NCBI RefSeq assembly: GCF_013623835.1
Contig: NZ_JABKDE010000011.1
Span: forward strand, 1 to 64,000
DNA from: Brevibacterium oceani
Lineage (GTDB): Bacteria; Actinomycetota; Actinomycetes; Actinomycetales; Brevibacteriaceae
Direction of reading: 5' to 3'
Length of the DNA stretch: 64,000 bases
Shown: one piece after another, positions 44,251 through 52,686 of the stretch
How the letters are laid out: every line of letters begins with the position of its first letter
Numbering within the stretch: the stretch's first letter is position 1
Translations under genes and position numbers: made by a program
Notes under the pieces: generated by a model
The model's database searches: none
What the model was told of the DNA's origin: nothing
The model's input: the letters and a program-made list of their open reading frames with translations, nothing else

Positions 44251-45849
44251 ATGACTAGAGAATTCCTTACCCGACGAAAGATACTCACTGCAGCAGGGAC
44301 AGCAAGCATGGGACTTGCCCTTGCAGGATGTGGTGCAGTCACCAACTATCCAGAATCATGGAACGACATCAGCGCCGGTGACGGGGAGCCGAATCAAGGC
44401 GGAGTCCTTCATTACGGTCTCTCGACGGAGCCGGTGAACTTCGAGCCCCATGTCAGTTCAGGTGCGGCCTCAGACGTGATTCGCCAGATGCTGTACAACG
44501 GTCTCCTCCAATACGATCCGGACGGTGAGATCGTCACAGACCTCGCTTTGGACCACGGCTGGACAGATGACAAGACGTACCGAGTGAAGATCCGTGGCGA
44601 TGTCCGCTTCCACGATGGTTCCACCATGGATGCTGACGACGTGGTGTTTTCCATGCGCAGAATCATGGATTCTGACACATCTTCAACTGCCGCGCCTCTC
44701 TTCCGCTCAGTTGAGCATGTCGACAAATCGGGCTCTGACACCATCGTCTTCTCTCTCAGAGAACCAGATACAGCCTTTCCCTTCGCACTTGCCGACCCAT
44801 GCGCAAACGTCATTTCGAAAGCGTGGATCGAGTCGGGTGCTGACCCATTGCTGGAGGTGATGGGGACAGGGCCGTTCACCTTCGTCGAAAGGGTGCCCGG
44901 AGTCAGCATCGTCATTGAACGATTCGACGACTACTTTGTCCCGGGGTTGCCACACCTGAATGCCATCGAATTCACCCCCATGGAAGACGATTACGCACGA
45001 GTGACCGCCTTGCGCACGGCGACGGTAGACATGATCGACTACATTCCATCGACTCACGTTGATGTGATCGAGAACAATCCCCAACTCGAGGTCTACTCGG
45101 ATAGCGTCTTCGGTTTCGGTGTACTCGGCTTCGTTACCACCAAGCCTCCGTTCGATGACAAACGAGTCAGGCAAGCCGTCTCCTACAGCATTGATCGTGA
45201 AGCTGCGCTTGAAACTGCCTACCTGGGGCACGGTCGACCGATCACCGGTGGCCTCGTCCCTGAAGAGGTCGCGCCATATGCTTCACAGCTTGAAGGCACG
45301 GTCGAATACGACCCTGAACGTGCTTCGCATCTCCTTCGAAAGGCTGGTCGGGAGGACCTTGACCTGAGCATCATCACGACAAGCAGCTACTCGGTGATTT
45401 CGAGGCCGGCCGAAGCGATGTTGCCCTCCCTCCAGGCTTCCGTGGTTAACCCACGATTGACTCGCCAAGAATGGCTCTCCTTCCAGGAGACGGTGGAAGC
45501 GAAGACTTATCCGAGCTTTGCATGGGGAACCTCTTTGAAATTCGGTCACCCGGCTGCCCTGAGCGAGCTTGTAGCTTCAGGCAGTCGGTGGGCTAAGTTC
45601 ATGGACTTCAACGACAAACGAACCGACGATCTCCTCGCGGAGGCTAGGCGATCGAAGAACACCAGTCTTTCCAACGAACTCTTCATGGAAGTCGAGAAGC
45701 GAGTGCTCGAGGAGATGCCGCTGACGTATACGCTCCGTCGGATCCAAGGCGAAGCTTCCCACAAATACGTGCGCGGCTTCTCACATCCACCAAAGGGAGC
45801 GTGGACGCAGGTCAGCCTGCGTGGAGTTTGGCTGGAGGAAGAGCGATGA
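44251..45849 (+). CDS. ABC transporter substrate-binding lipoprotein (SBP family 5, peptide/opine type)
   Basis: A 532-residue extracytoplasmic binding protein of the DppA/OppA type. The signal peptide has a twin-arginine motif T-R-R-K-I-L (about 7-12) and a lipobox L-A-L-A-G-C with Cys27, so it is probably exported folded and then lipidated. Family stretches: G-G-V-L-H-Y-G-L near 50, L-x-Y-D-P-D-G-E-I-V, V-R-F-H-D-G-S-T-M-D-A-D-D-V-V-F-S (about 127-143) and V-R-Q-A-V-S-Y-S-I-D-R-E-A (about 305-317). It binds the substrate for the two permeases and ATPase downstream. ATG 44251 follows CGGAG. Its stop overlaps the first permease start (ATGA). Confidence 0.85.
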   Translation: MTREFLTRRKILTAAGTASMGLALAGCGAVTNYPESWNDISAGDGEPNQGGVLHYGLSTEPVNFEPHVSSGAASDVIRQMLYNGLLQYDPDGEIVTDLALDHGWTDDKTYRVKIRGDVRFHDGSTMDADDVVFSMRRIMDSDTSSTAAPLFRSVEHVDKSGSDTIVFSLREPDTAFPFALADPCANVISKAWIESGADPLLEVMGTGPFTFVERVPGVSIVIERFDDYFVPGLPHLNAIEFTPMEDDYARVTALRTATVDMIDYIPSTHVDVIENNPQLEVYSDSVFGFGVLGFVTTKPPFDDKRVRQAVSYSIDREAALETAYLGHGRPITGGLVPEEVAPYASQLEGTVEYDPERASHLLRKAGREDLDLSIITTSSYSVISRPAEAMLPSLQASVVNPRLTRQEWLSFQETVEAKTYPSFAWGTSLKFGHPAALSELVASGSRWAKFMDFNDKRTDDLLAEARRSKNTSLSNELFMEVEKRVLEEMPLTYTLRRIQGEASHKYVRGFSHPPKGAWTQVSLRGVWLEEER

Positions 45850-46790
45850 CCAACTTCGTAATCAGAAGAATCGGCTTGGCAGCAATCCAACTCGTCATCG
45901 TTGCAACGATCGTGTTCCTGCTCATCCGTCTGATTCCGGGAGACGCAGCTCGAGCGGTGCTCGGGGAGAACGCCACAGATGATCAAGTGGCGGCTATGCG
46001 GTCGACCATGGGCCTGGACGAAGCGTTCCCGATACAGTTCTTCAACTATTGGAAAAATCTCCTGACAGGAGACTTGGGAGTATCGCTGATCAGCGGTCGA
46101 CCAGTAGCTGCGGATCTGATCGTTCGATTCGGCAACTCTCTCGAAATCATCGTCCTCGCGATTCTTGTTTCGATCGTCGTGGGAGTGGTTCTCGGGCGGA
46201 TTGCGGCCATTCGGAATGACCGTGCACTTGATCACATCATCACCGGCGGATCAGTTCTTGGCATATCACTTCCCGTTTTCGTTACCGGTACGTTGCTGCT
46301 GCTGGTGTTTTCGGTGTGGCTGCCGATTCTGCCCCCACAGAGATATGTGGGCTTCTTTTCAGACCCGCTTGGGCACCTCCAGCTCATCATTCTTCCTGTC
46401 CTCGCCCTCGCCGCGACGTCGACGGCGGTGATCATGAGAATGACTCGATCGGCGATGTTGGAAACGCTCAGCGCGGACTTTGTGCGCACCGTCAGGGCAA
46501 AAGGCGTGATCGAGCGCAAAGTCATCACCTACCACGCCTTAAGAAATGCGTTGGTGCCGGTCGTGTCGATCACCAGCGTTGAGCTAGCCACGCTCATCGG
46601 TTCGACAGTTCTCATTGAAACCATATTCGGCTGGCCAGGGATGAGTTCCATGCTCATGCAGGCAGTGACCGACCGCGACTATCCCGTCATCCAAGCCGTC
46701 GTACTCAGCGCATCGGTCTTCGTCATCATAGTCAACCTGGTCGCCGACCTCGTCATTCGTCTTCTCGATCCGAGAACGGAGAGCTTCTGA
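45846..46790 (+). CDS. ABC transporter permease (DppB-like)
   Basis: A 314-residue permease with six membrane helices, starting with the family's F-V-I-R-R-I-G and the L-I-R-L-I-P-G-D turn (about 26-33). The long outside loop has R-x-x-M-G-L-D-x-x-x-x-x-Q-F-x-x-Y, and the cytoplasmic EAA-type coupling loop is D-F-V-R-T-V-R-A-K-G-V (about 213-223), which contacts the ATPase. One half of the membrane pore of a peptide/opine/nickel-type importer. Overlaps the binding-protein gene by 4 bases and lies one base from the second permease. Confidence 0.9.
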   Translation: MTNFVIRRIGLAAIQLVIVATIVFLLIRLIPGDAARAVLGENATDDQVAAMRSTMGLDEAFPIQFFNYWKNLLTGDLGVSLISGRPVAADLIVRFGNSLEIIVLAILVSIVVGVVLGRIAAIRNDRALDHIITGGSVLGISLPVFVTGTLLLLVFSVWLPILPPQRYVGFFSDPLGHLQLIILPVLALAATSTAVIMRMTRSAMLETLSADFVRTVRAKGVIERKVITYHALRNALVPVVSITSVELATLIGSTVLIETIFGWPGMSSMLMQAVTDRDYPVIQAVVLSASVFVIIVNLVADLVIRLLDPRTESF

Positions 46791-46791
46791 A

Positions 46792-47673
46792 ATGGCCGAT
46801 AATCTCGCACTCGCCTCTACAGAGATCGTGGAAAAGACCGGTCCGGTTTCCCGGGGAATCGTCCGTCGTCTCGTCAAGAATCCTCGCACATGCATCAGCG
46901 GAGCCTTCTTCATCATTATCGTCCTGGTCGTTCTCATCGGGCCGTTGATCTATCCGATTACCTACCGGGAGCAGGTCGGCATTCCACTGTCTCAGGACGG
47001 CCTACTCGGTACTGATGACTTCGGAAGAGATGTCCTCGCACGTTTGATCATCGCAACCCGCACATCAATGCTCGTCGCTGTCGGAGCAGTCATCATCGCT
47101 CTGCTTGCAGGGGTCGGTCTCGGGCTGTTGGCAGGATTCCTCGGTGGATGGACTTCGACAATCATCATGAGAGGGTCGGACATACTCCTCAGCTTTCCGG
47201 CCGTCATCTTGGCCATCGCAGCTGTAGCCATCCTCGGGCCAGACCTCATTAACGTCGTCCTAGTCATCGGGGTCCTCTATGTTCCCCGATTCACCCGGGT
47301 CGTCTACGCGCAATCCGTAGCGATCAGATCCGCTCAGTACGTCGACGCCGAACGCGTCAACGGTACTTCGACTGCAAGCATCATCTCTCGGACAGTCCTA
47401 CCGAACGTAATGTCAACAGTGATTGTGCAAGCAAGCTTGAGCCTCAGCTTCGCAATCCAAGTAGAAGCGGGACTGAGCTTCCTGGGCCTAGGCGCTCAAC
47501 CGCCTCTCGCCTCCCTTGGCACGATGATTTCTTCCGGCCGCGACTTCCTCGAGGTGCAGCCGACGATGCTGATTTACCCGTCCCTGCTGCTCATCGCAAT
47601 CGTCCTCGCAGTCAATGTTCTTGGTGACGGACTCAGGGACGTTCTCGATCCTCGGCGTGCTTTCGCTCGCTGA
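46792..47673 (+). CDS. ABC transporter permease (DppC-like)
   Basis: A 293-residue permease with the DppC layout: an N-terminal cytoplasmic lead, one helix, the outer G-T-D-D-F-G-R-D-V-L-A-R loop (about 73-84, an almost invariant signature), then five helices. The EAA-type coupling loop is Y-V-D-A-E-R-V-N-G-T (about 183-192). Second half of the pore with the DppB-like protein. After its stop, 43 bases and a GAAAGGA lead to the creatininase-family gene, so it lies in the same operon. Confidence 0.9.
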   Translation: MADNLALASTEIVEKTGPVSRGIVRRLVKNPRTCISGAFFIIIVLVVLIGPLIYPITYREQVGIPLSQDGLLGTDDFGRDVLARLIIATRTSMLVAVGAVIIALLAGVGLGLLAGFLGGWTSTIIMRGSDILLSFPAVILAIAAVAILGPDLINVVLVIGVLYVPRFTRVVYAQSVAIRSAQYVDAERVNGTSTASIISRTVLPNVMSTVIVQASLSLSFAIQVEAGLSFLGLGAQPPLASLGTMISSGRDFLEVQPTMLIYPSLLLIAIVLAVNVLGDGLRDVLDPRRAFAR

Positions 47674-47716
47674 CCATCAATATCCAACACACGACCACCA
47701 ATTGAAAGGAACTCAC

Positions 47717-48523
47717 ATGATTGACGACTCCAAGAGCCTGGGCCGCTTGAGCTGGACCGAGGTGGCCGAAGCCGCAGAACGTAATCCAGTCGTACTCGTA
47801 CCCATTGGTGCCATCGAACAGCACGGTCCGCATCTTCCGGTGCATGAAGACTCCATCGTTGCCGAATGGGCCGCTTACAAAATTGCGGAGCTTACCGATA
47901 GTGAGGTCGACACACTTGTGGCGCCGGCTTTGCACTACGGCCATTCACCGACTTTCCGCGGGTTCGCAGGAAATCTCTCCCTTAGCGCCGAGACCCTGAA
48001 AGCGGTAGTAAGAGACATCATTGAATCGCTCGTGCAGTCCGGTTTCAAACGAATCGTCCTCGTCGACAACAATGGTGGAAACGTAGGCCCAGTTTCGGGC
48101 GCAGCCGTCGACTGTCGACGGGATCTCGACGTCCTCATAGGTCATGTCTACCCATGGCAATTGGGATACGGCTTGATGCGAGACGTCTACGACGACGCAT
48201 CAGAAGTCTACGGGCACGGCGCTGAACCCGAGTTGTCGGCGATGCTTGCAATCTTCCCGGAACAGGTCAACATGTCGAAGGCGGAATCGGGCGGCTTGAG
48301 CAGCGGGTCCGGTTGGACACCGACGAGCTATGCAGACGCGAAAATCGGAGACTACTCCGTGCCGGGCACCGTCTACTGGGACTTCTCCGAAGTGAGCAAG
48401 AACGGAGTCACCGGAGACGTCAGCGTTGCCAATGAAGCCACCGGAGCGGAATGGATTCGCCGAGTGATGGGATTCTGCGCCGAGTACGTCCGGGAATATG
48501 ACCGCAATACGGCGACTAACTGA
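47717..48523 (+). CDS. Creatininase-family amidohydrolase
   Basis: A 268-residue member of the creatininase family (metal-dependent hydrolases opening cyclic amides such as creatinine or formamide rings). The metal motif P-I-G-A-I-E-Q-H-G-P-H-L-P (about residues 29-41) gives Glu34 and His36. Asp45 (H-E-D), the H-Y-G-H-S turn, the D-N-N-G-G-N loop and the later Glu in G-H-G-A-E-P-E-L-S complete the family pattern. It lies inside an ABC-importer operon and is followed 13 bases later by a nitrilase-family hydrolase, which suggests the imported compound has a cyclic amide or lactam that is opened and then further hydrolysed. ATG 47717 with GAAAGGA. Confidence 0.85.
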   Translation: MIDDSKSLGRLSWTEVAEAAERNPVVLVPIGAIEQHGPHLPVHEDSIVAEWAAYKIAELTDSEVDTLVAPALHYGHSPTFRGFAGNLSLSAETLKAVVRDIIESLVQSGFKRIVLVDNNGGNVGPVSGAAVDCRRDLDVLIGHVYPWQLGYGLMRDVYDDASEVYGHGAEPELSAMLAIFPEQVNMSKAESGGLSSGSGWTPTSYADAKIGDYSVPGTVYWDFSEVSKNGVTGDVSVANEATGAEWIRRVMGFCAEYVREYDRNTATN

Positions 48524-48536
48524 AAGGAGAGATGAC

Positions 48537-49334
48537 ATGAAGGTTGCAATTTCACAATTCGCATCGAGTCCGACGATTGCTGAGAACACCGCGCACATTG
48601 TCAACGATGCTCACCGTGCAGCAGCAGAAGGAGCGACGCTGATGGTCTGCCCGGAGGCGGCGATGATCCGGCTCCCAGACAAACACGAATCACTGGTCGG
48701 ACGAGTCGAAGAACCCGACGGAAGTTTCGGCAGTGCGCTCGCAGAAGCTTCATCCGAGACCGGGGTGACAATCGTCGCCGGTGCGTTTACTCCTGGAGAT
48801 GAGACTAAGGTGAAGAACACACTCTTTGTCGCGTCCGGGGGCGAAATCGTCGCCACCTACGACAAGATCCATCTTTATGACGCATTCTCCGACAAAGAGT
48901 CGGACAAAGTGCTCGCCGGCCCTGTCGAACCTGTCACCATTGATGTCGACGGAGTACGGATCGGTCTGGCAACCTGCTACGATCTGCGATTTCCTGAGAT
49001 ATTCCGAGTCCTGGCGGATCAGGGAAGCCTACTGGTGACGATCCCCACTGCATGGGTCAAGGGTGCGCTTAAAGAAGAGCACTGGCTGACCCTGCTGAGA
49101 GCGAGAGCCATCGAGAATAGCTTCTTCATCGTCGGAAGTGGGGAAGCCGGAGAACGATCCATAGGTCGTTCTGCCGCCTTCGATCCGATGGGTCTGCAAT
49201 TGACCGACTTGGGAACAGGGAACTCATTCGGGACGGTGGACATCGATATTGATCTTGTCGCCCGCACGCGTTCGCTCAATCCTGGGCTGCATAACCGCAG
49301 GTTCGAAGTGATTCCACGGAGACAAAATGCCTGA
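48537..49334 (+). CDS. Nitrilase-superfamily carbon-nitrogen hydrolase (omega-amidase-like)
   Basis: A 265-residue nitrilase-fold hydrolase with the full catalytic set: Glu40 (V-C-P-E-A-A), Lys110 (Y-D-K-I-H-L-Y-D) and Cys147 (L-A-T-C-Y-D-L-R-F-P-E). The Y-D-K-I-H-L and C-Y-D-L-R-F-P-E sequences are those of the omega-amidase/deaminated-glutathione-amidase branch rather than true nitrilases, so an amide (R-CO-NH2) or carbamoyl substrate is likely. GAAAGGAGA precedes ATG 48537. The last codons overlap the ATPase gene by 8 bases. It probably acts after the creatininase-family enzyme on the same imported compound. Confidence 0.85.
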   Translation: MKVAISQFASSPTIAENTAHIVNDAHRAAAEGATLMVCPEAAMIRLPDKHESLVGRVEEPDGSFGSALAEASSETGVTIVAGAFTPGDETKVKNTLFVASGGEIVATYDKIHLYDAFSDKESDKVLAGPVEPVTIDVDGVRIGLATCYDLRFPEIFRVLADQGSLLVTIPTAWVKGALKEEHWLTLLRARAIENSFFIVGSGEAGERSIGRSAAFDPMGLQLTDLGTGNSFGTVDIDIDLVARTRSLNPGLHNRRFEVIPRRQNA

Positions 49335-51024
49335 GGAGACAGGAAGCTCGGTACGTGCACCTCTTTTGAAGGTGGACGACCTCTCAGTCAACTTCGAGAT
49401 GTCAGGTAAGGGATCGGCGGCAGTCGACAACGTGTCGTATGCGATCAATCGTGGTGAGGTGCTCGCGATTGTGGGCGAATCCGGATCCGGCAAGTCCGTG
49501 TCCTCGATGGCTATTCTTGGTCTGCTTCCGCCCAATGCTCGGGTGCAGGGGAGGATTGAATTCGACGGAGAGAATCTTCTCGAACTCAGCCCCGACCAAC
49601 TGCGGCAGCTTCGGGGCCAGAAGATCGCGATGATCTTCCAGGAACCGATGACTGCACTGGATCCGGTGTACACGATTGGTGAACAGATCGTCGAGGCTAT
49701 TCGCGCTCACAGTCGAATGAGTAAAAAAGATGCTCAGCGCCGAGCTCTCGAACTCCTTTATCTGGTGAGGCTTCCCGAGCCCGAACGTAGGATCAATCAC
49801 TATCCTCACCAGCTGTCCGGGGGACAATTGCAACGAATTGTCATTGCCATGGCAGTCAGCTGCGACCCGGATCTCCTTATCGCGGATGAGCCAACAACCG
49901 CCCTCGACGTCACTGTGCAGGCCGAAATTCTCGAATTGCTTCGAGACCTCGGCGCAAGGTTGAACGCATCGGTTCTGTTCATCACCCACGATATGGGCGT
50001 GGTTGCCGACCTCGCGGATCGAGTCATTGTCATGCGCGATGGCCGAATTGTGGAGGAAGCTCTAGTGGGAGATCTTTTTGCTGCGCCGAAAGCAGAATAC
50101 ACTCAGAACCTCCTCAACTCGGTACCTCACCTAGGAAAGACTCAAAACGAGGAACCGCCGCAATCTGCACAAGTGAGCCGCTCCGCAGGTGCGGTCCCCG
50201 AACCGACCGTATTGAGTTTCAACAAAGTCGAGATCACCTACTCTGGCAGGGCCGGGTCCGACGATTTCAAAGCTGTCGAGGATGTCTCGATCGAAGTGCG
50301 CCAAGGCGAAGTTGTCGGCCTGGTCGGAGAATCAGGCTCCGGGAAGTCCACACTCGGTCGCTGTGCAATGGGATTGCTGAAGCCAAGCGCCGGTAGCGTG
50401 TCGGTGTGTGGAACAGATATCACCTCAATGTCTTCACGGAAGCTCAGGCCCAAACGGAACGAATTCAGCATGGTGTTCCAAGATCCTGCTTCGTCGCTCA
50501 ACCCGAGGCAGACACTTGGGGAGATCGTCGCGAAGCCACTGAAGCTTCACACAAAGCTAAGTGCATCGGACGTTCGTCGACGAGTGGAAGAGATGCTTGA
50601 AAGAGTCCGAGTGCCCAGCTCATGGGGGGAGCGGTACCCACACGAGCTGTCGGGTGGGCAACGCCAACGCATTGGTATTGCCCGAGCCCTCGTCCTCTCA
50701 CCTCGTCTGCTCATTGCGGATGAGCCGACATCAGCCCTCGATGTTTCGGTACAGGCGACGGTTCTCGATCTCTTCAAAGAACTGCAGAGTGAACTTGGGT
50801 TCTCGTGTTTGTTCATCACCCATGATCTTGGAGTGGTGGAAGAACTCGCCGACCGCATCGCAGTACTCAGGGCTGGTCGTCTCGTTGAATTCGGAAACGC
50901 GACAGATGTCCTTAATAGTTCCGAGCACGAGTACACACGTCGACTCGTTCTCTCTGCGCCAGTACCAGACCCGGAGGCGCAGAAGAAGAGGAGAAGTGAG
51001 TTTGCCCAGGTGAACTCGCAATAA
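49327..51024 (+). CDS. Fused ABC transporter ATPase (DppD-DppF in one chain)
   Basis: A 565-residue protein with two complete ATP-binding cassettes. Cassette 1: Walker A G-E-S-G-S-G-K-S (50-57), signature L-S-G-G-Q-L-Q-R (about 163-170), Walker B L-L-I-A-D-E-P, switch His in T-H-D-M. Cassette 2: Walker A at about 336-344, signature L-S-G-G-Q-R-Q-R, Walker B L-L-I-A-D-E-P, T-H-D-L. The linker near 270-300 is Pro/Glu-rich. It powers the peptide-type importer formed by the two permeases and the binding protein; fused cassettes replace the usual DppD and DppF. Both oligopeptide C-terminal extensions (E-Y-T-Q-N-L-L and E-Y-T-R-R-L-V) are present. Overlaps the nitrilase gene by 8 bases. Confidence 0.9.
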   Translation: MPEETGSSVRAPLLKVDDLSVNFEMSGKGSAAVDNVSYAINRGEVLAIVGESGSGKSVSSMAILGLLPPNARVQGRIEFDGENLLELSPDQLRQLRGQKIAMIFQEPMTALDPVYTIGEQIVEAIRAHSRMSKKDAQRRALELLYLVRLPEPERRINHYPHQLSGGQLQRIVIAMAVSCDPDLLIADEPTTALDVTVQAEILELLRDLGARLNASVLFITHDMGVVADLADRVIVMRDGRIVEEALVGDLFAAPKAEYTQNLLNSVPHLGKTQNEEPPQSAQVSRSAGAVPEPTVLSFNKVEITYSGRAGSDDFKAVEDVSIEVRQGEVVGLVGESGSGKSTLGRCAMGLLKPSAGSVSVCGTDITSMSSRKLRPKRNEFSMVFQDPASSLNPRQTLGEIVAKPLKLHTKLSASDVRRRVEEMLERVRVPSSWGERYPHELSGGQRQRIGIARALVLSPRLLIADEPTSALDVSVQATVLDLFKELQSELGFSCLFITHDLGVVEELADRIAVLRAGRLVEFGNATDVLNSSEHEYTRRLVLSAPVPDPEAQKKRRSEFAQVNSQ

Positions 51025-51097
51025 CAGAGAGTTCGCCCAAGGGCTTAGAATCGATCAAGACTAATTGCGAGATGGTGCGAACGAAGGGAGACACCTG

Positions 51098-51769
51098 TTG
51101 GAGGCAAAGAGGCCGCTGGCGCGTTCGCTTGCATTCGACTGGGTCCGAAATGCCATTGTGTCCGGTGTCTACCACGGTCACGATTACATCGAGGAGTCGA
51201 CAGTCTGCGAAGCTGTTGGTGTTTCTCGGACCCCGGTGCGCGAGGCCTTTAACCAACTCGCAGCAGAGAAGTACATCACTCTTACCCCTCGCCACGGAGC
51301 ACAAGTCAGAGGCATCGGGGCGGAAGAGCTTATCGAAGTCTATGAAGTGCGCCGACTGATCGAGGGGCGAAGCATTGAACTACTTTGCGAGACCAAGATT
51401 CCGGTGACTGACAAAGCTCTCTCCGCGTTGGAAGATCGGTTGCGAACCACTACTGCCCAACATGAGTCGCCCCTCGACCCAGAACTGCGAGTAACTGCAT
51501 CTCAGACGGATTGGATGTTCCACTATTCGATCGTCAGCGCTGCGGGAAACTCCGTACTGTCTGAGACCTATGAGTTCCTCAGATCGAGGCAACAACGAGT
51601 GAGCATCGAGACCGGGATGCGCTTTCCTGATCTCATAAAGAAGTACGACGAGCATCACGTCGCGATGATAGAAGCGTGGCGCAGTTTCGACGAAGTCGAG
51701 TTTAAGCGGATTCTCTCCGATCACCTACGGCCGGCTGAACGCATCCTCGCATCGTTGGAGGAAGGCTAA
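51098..51769 (+). CDS. GntR-family regulator (FadR/VanR subgroup)
   Basis: A 223-residue GntR regulator: winged helix-turn-helix at about residues 8-68 (V-R-N-A-I-V-S-G-V-Y and S-R-T-P-V-R-E-A-F-N-Q-L-A-A-E-K-Y-I, the usual recognition helix) and an FCD-type all-helical effector domain. TTG 51098 is proposed as start because GAAGGGAG lies upstream at a proper distance; a TTG at 51065 is the other choice. It is the last gene of the transporter/hydrolase operon, 73 bases after the ATPase, and is the likely repressor of the promoter at 44180-44209. Its effector would be the imported compound or a breakdown product. Confidence 0.8.
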   Translation: MEAKRPLARSLAFDWVRNAIVSGVYHGHDYIEESTVCEAVGVSRTPVREAFNQLAAEKYITLTPRHGAQVRGIGAEELIEVYEVRRLIEGRSIELLCETKIPVTDKALSALEDRLRTTTAQHESPLDPELRVTASQTDWMFHYSIVSAAGNSVLSETYEFLRSRQQRVSIETGMRFPDLIKKYDEHHVAMIEAWRSFDEVEFKRILSDHLRPAERILASLEEG

Positions 51770-51833
51770 TTCACTCGGCCCGAGAGTGCGATGCGGACAG
51801 AACATGTCAACGGGGCTTCAACTCAACAGTCAC

Positions 51834-52610
51834 CTACCCCTGCTGATACCCCAACCTCACCGAGATCTCCCGCGCAGCAGCCTTCATCACTGGAACGAGA
51901 GCCTGCATGCGATCCTTCGGCATATAGGGGCGGGTCGCCGATAGGGAGACGCCGGCGACGATGTCCCCGCTGCCATCGCGGATCGGCGCGGCCACGCACC
52001 GGATCCCAGGCTCGTTCTCTTCCAGATCGAGCGACGCTCCGTCGCGCGTGTAACGGTGCATCCGTGTGACGAAGGCGTCCACTGTGGCGGAGTCGGCGTC
52101 GAGATTCTCAGCAAGAAAGATCCTCTCCCACCGATCCTCCTGCCCCAACAGCAGTGCCTTCCCAACACCCGTGCGGGTCATCGGCATACGGTGGCCGATG
52201 CGCGATCGCATCTCCGCACCCCGTCTGCCCGGGATCTTGTGCAGGTAGAGGACTGACTCGCCGTCCTCGACCGACAGGTGGATGGTGTCCTGCGTCCGTT
52301 CGGCAAGCGCTTCGAGACTCTCCCTGGCGACTACTGGCAGCGGGTCCTGATTGAGTGCGGTGAAACCGTACTCGATGAGAGTGGGGCCGAGTCGGAATTC
52401 CCCAGGTGCGCCATGGCGAAGGTAGCCCATGTGCACCAGCAGCTGGATCATCCTGTGCGCGCTCGATCGACCGATGCCGGTCGTCTCGACGATGGTCTTG
52501 AGCGTCGTCGACCCGTGGGCGACGGCACTGACGATCTGCAGGCCTTTGGCCAGGGTCTGTGTGCCTTGGGGAATTGCCGCGCCGTCAACAGTTCCAGAGT
52601 CCTCGGTCAT
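51834..52610 (-). CDS. IclR-family regulator of the galactonate genes
   Basis: A 258-residue intact IclR regulator: winged helix-turn-helix (about residues 18-75; T-L-A-K-G-L-Q-I-V, T-G-I-G-R-S-S-A-H-R-M-I) and effector domain with the S-x-x-G-x-x-x-P-M-x-x-T-G-V-G-K-A-L-L stretch. It is divergent from dgoK with only 76 bases between the start codons, so it most likely controls the galactonate operon. In E. coli the corresponding regulator DgoR is a GntR protein; an IclR protein in this place is a different regulatory solution. The likely effector is D-galactonate or the 2-keto-3-deoxy derivative (inference). Confidence 0.85.
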   Translation of the reverse strand: MTEDSGTVDGAAIPQGTQTLAKGLQIVSAVAHGSTTLKTIVETTGIGRSSAHRMIQLLVHMGYLRHGAPGEFRLGPTLIEYGFTALNQDPLPVVARESLEALAERTQDTIHLSVEDGESVLYLHKIPGRRGAEMRSRIGHRMPMTRTGVGKALLLGQEDRWERIFLAENLDADSATVDAFVTRMHRYTRDGASLDLEENEPGIRCVAAPIRDGSGDIVAGVSLSATRPYMPKDRMQALVPVMKAAAREISVRLGYQQG

Positions 52611-52673
52611 CCCACCAGTATGGCATCAATCCCACATATAGGGACGCTGGTGGCACATAATGGATCGACTGCT

Positions 52674-52679
52674 CATAGT
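52674..52679 (+). promoter_or_regulatory. -10 box of a leaderless dgo transcript
   Basis: CATAGT followed by seven bases and then ATG 52687, the leaderless spacing seen at two other genes in this window. Confidence 0.4.
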
Positions 52680-52686
52680 GGCTCCT

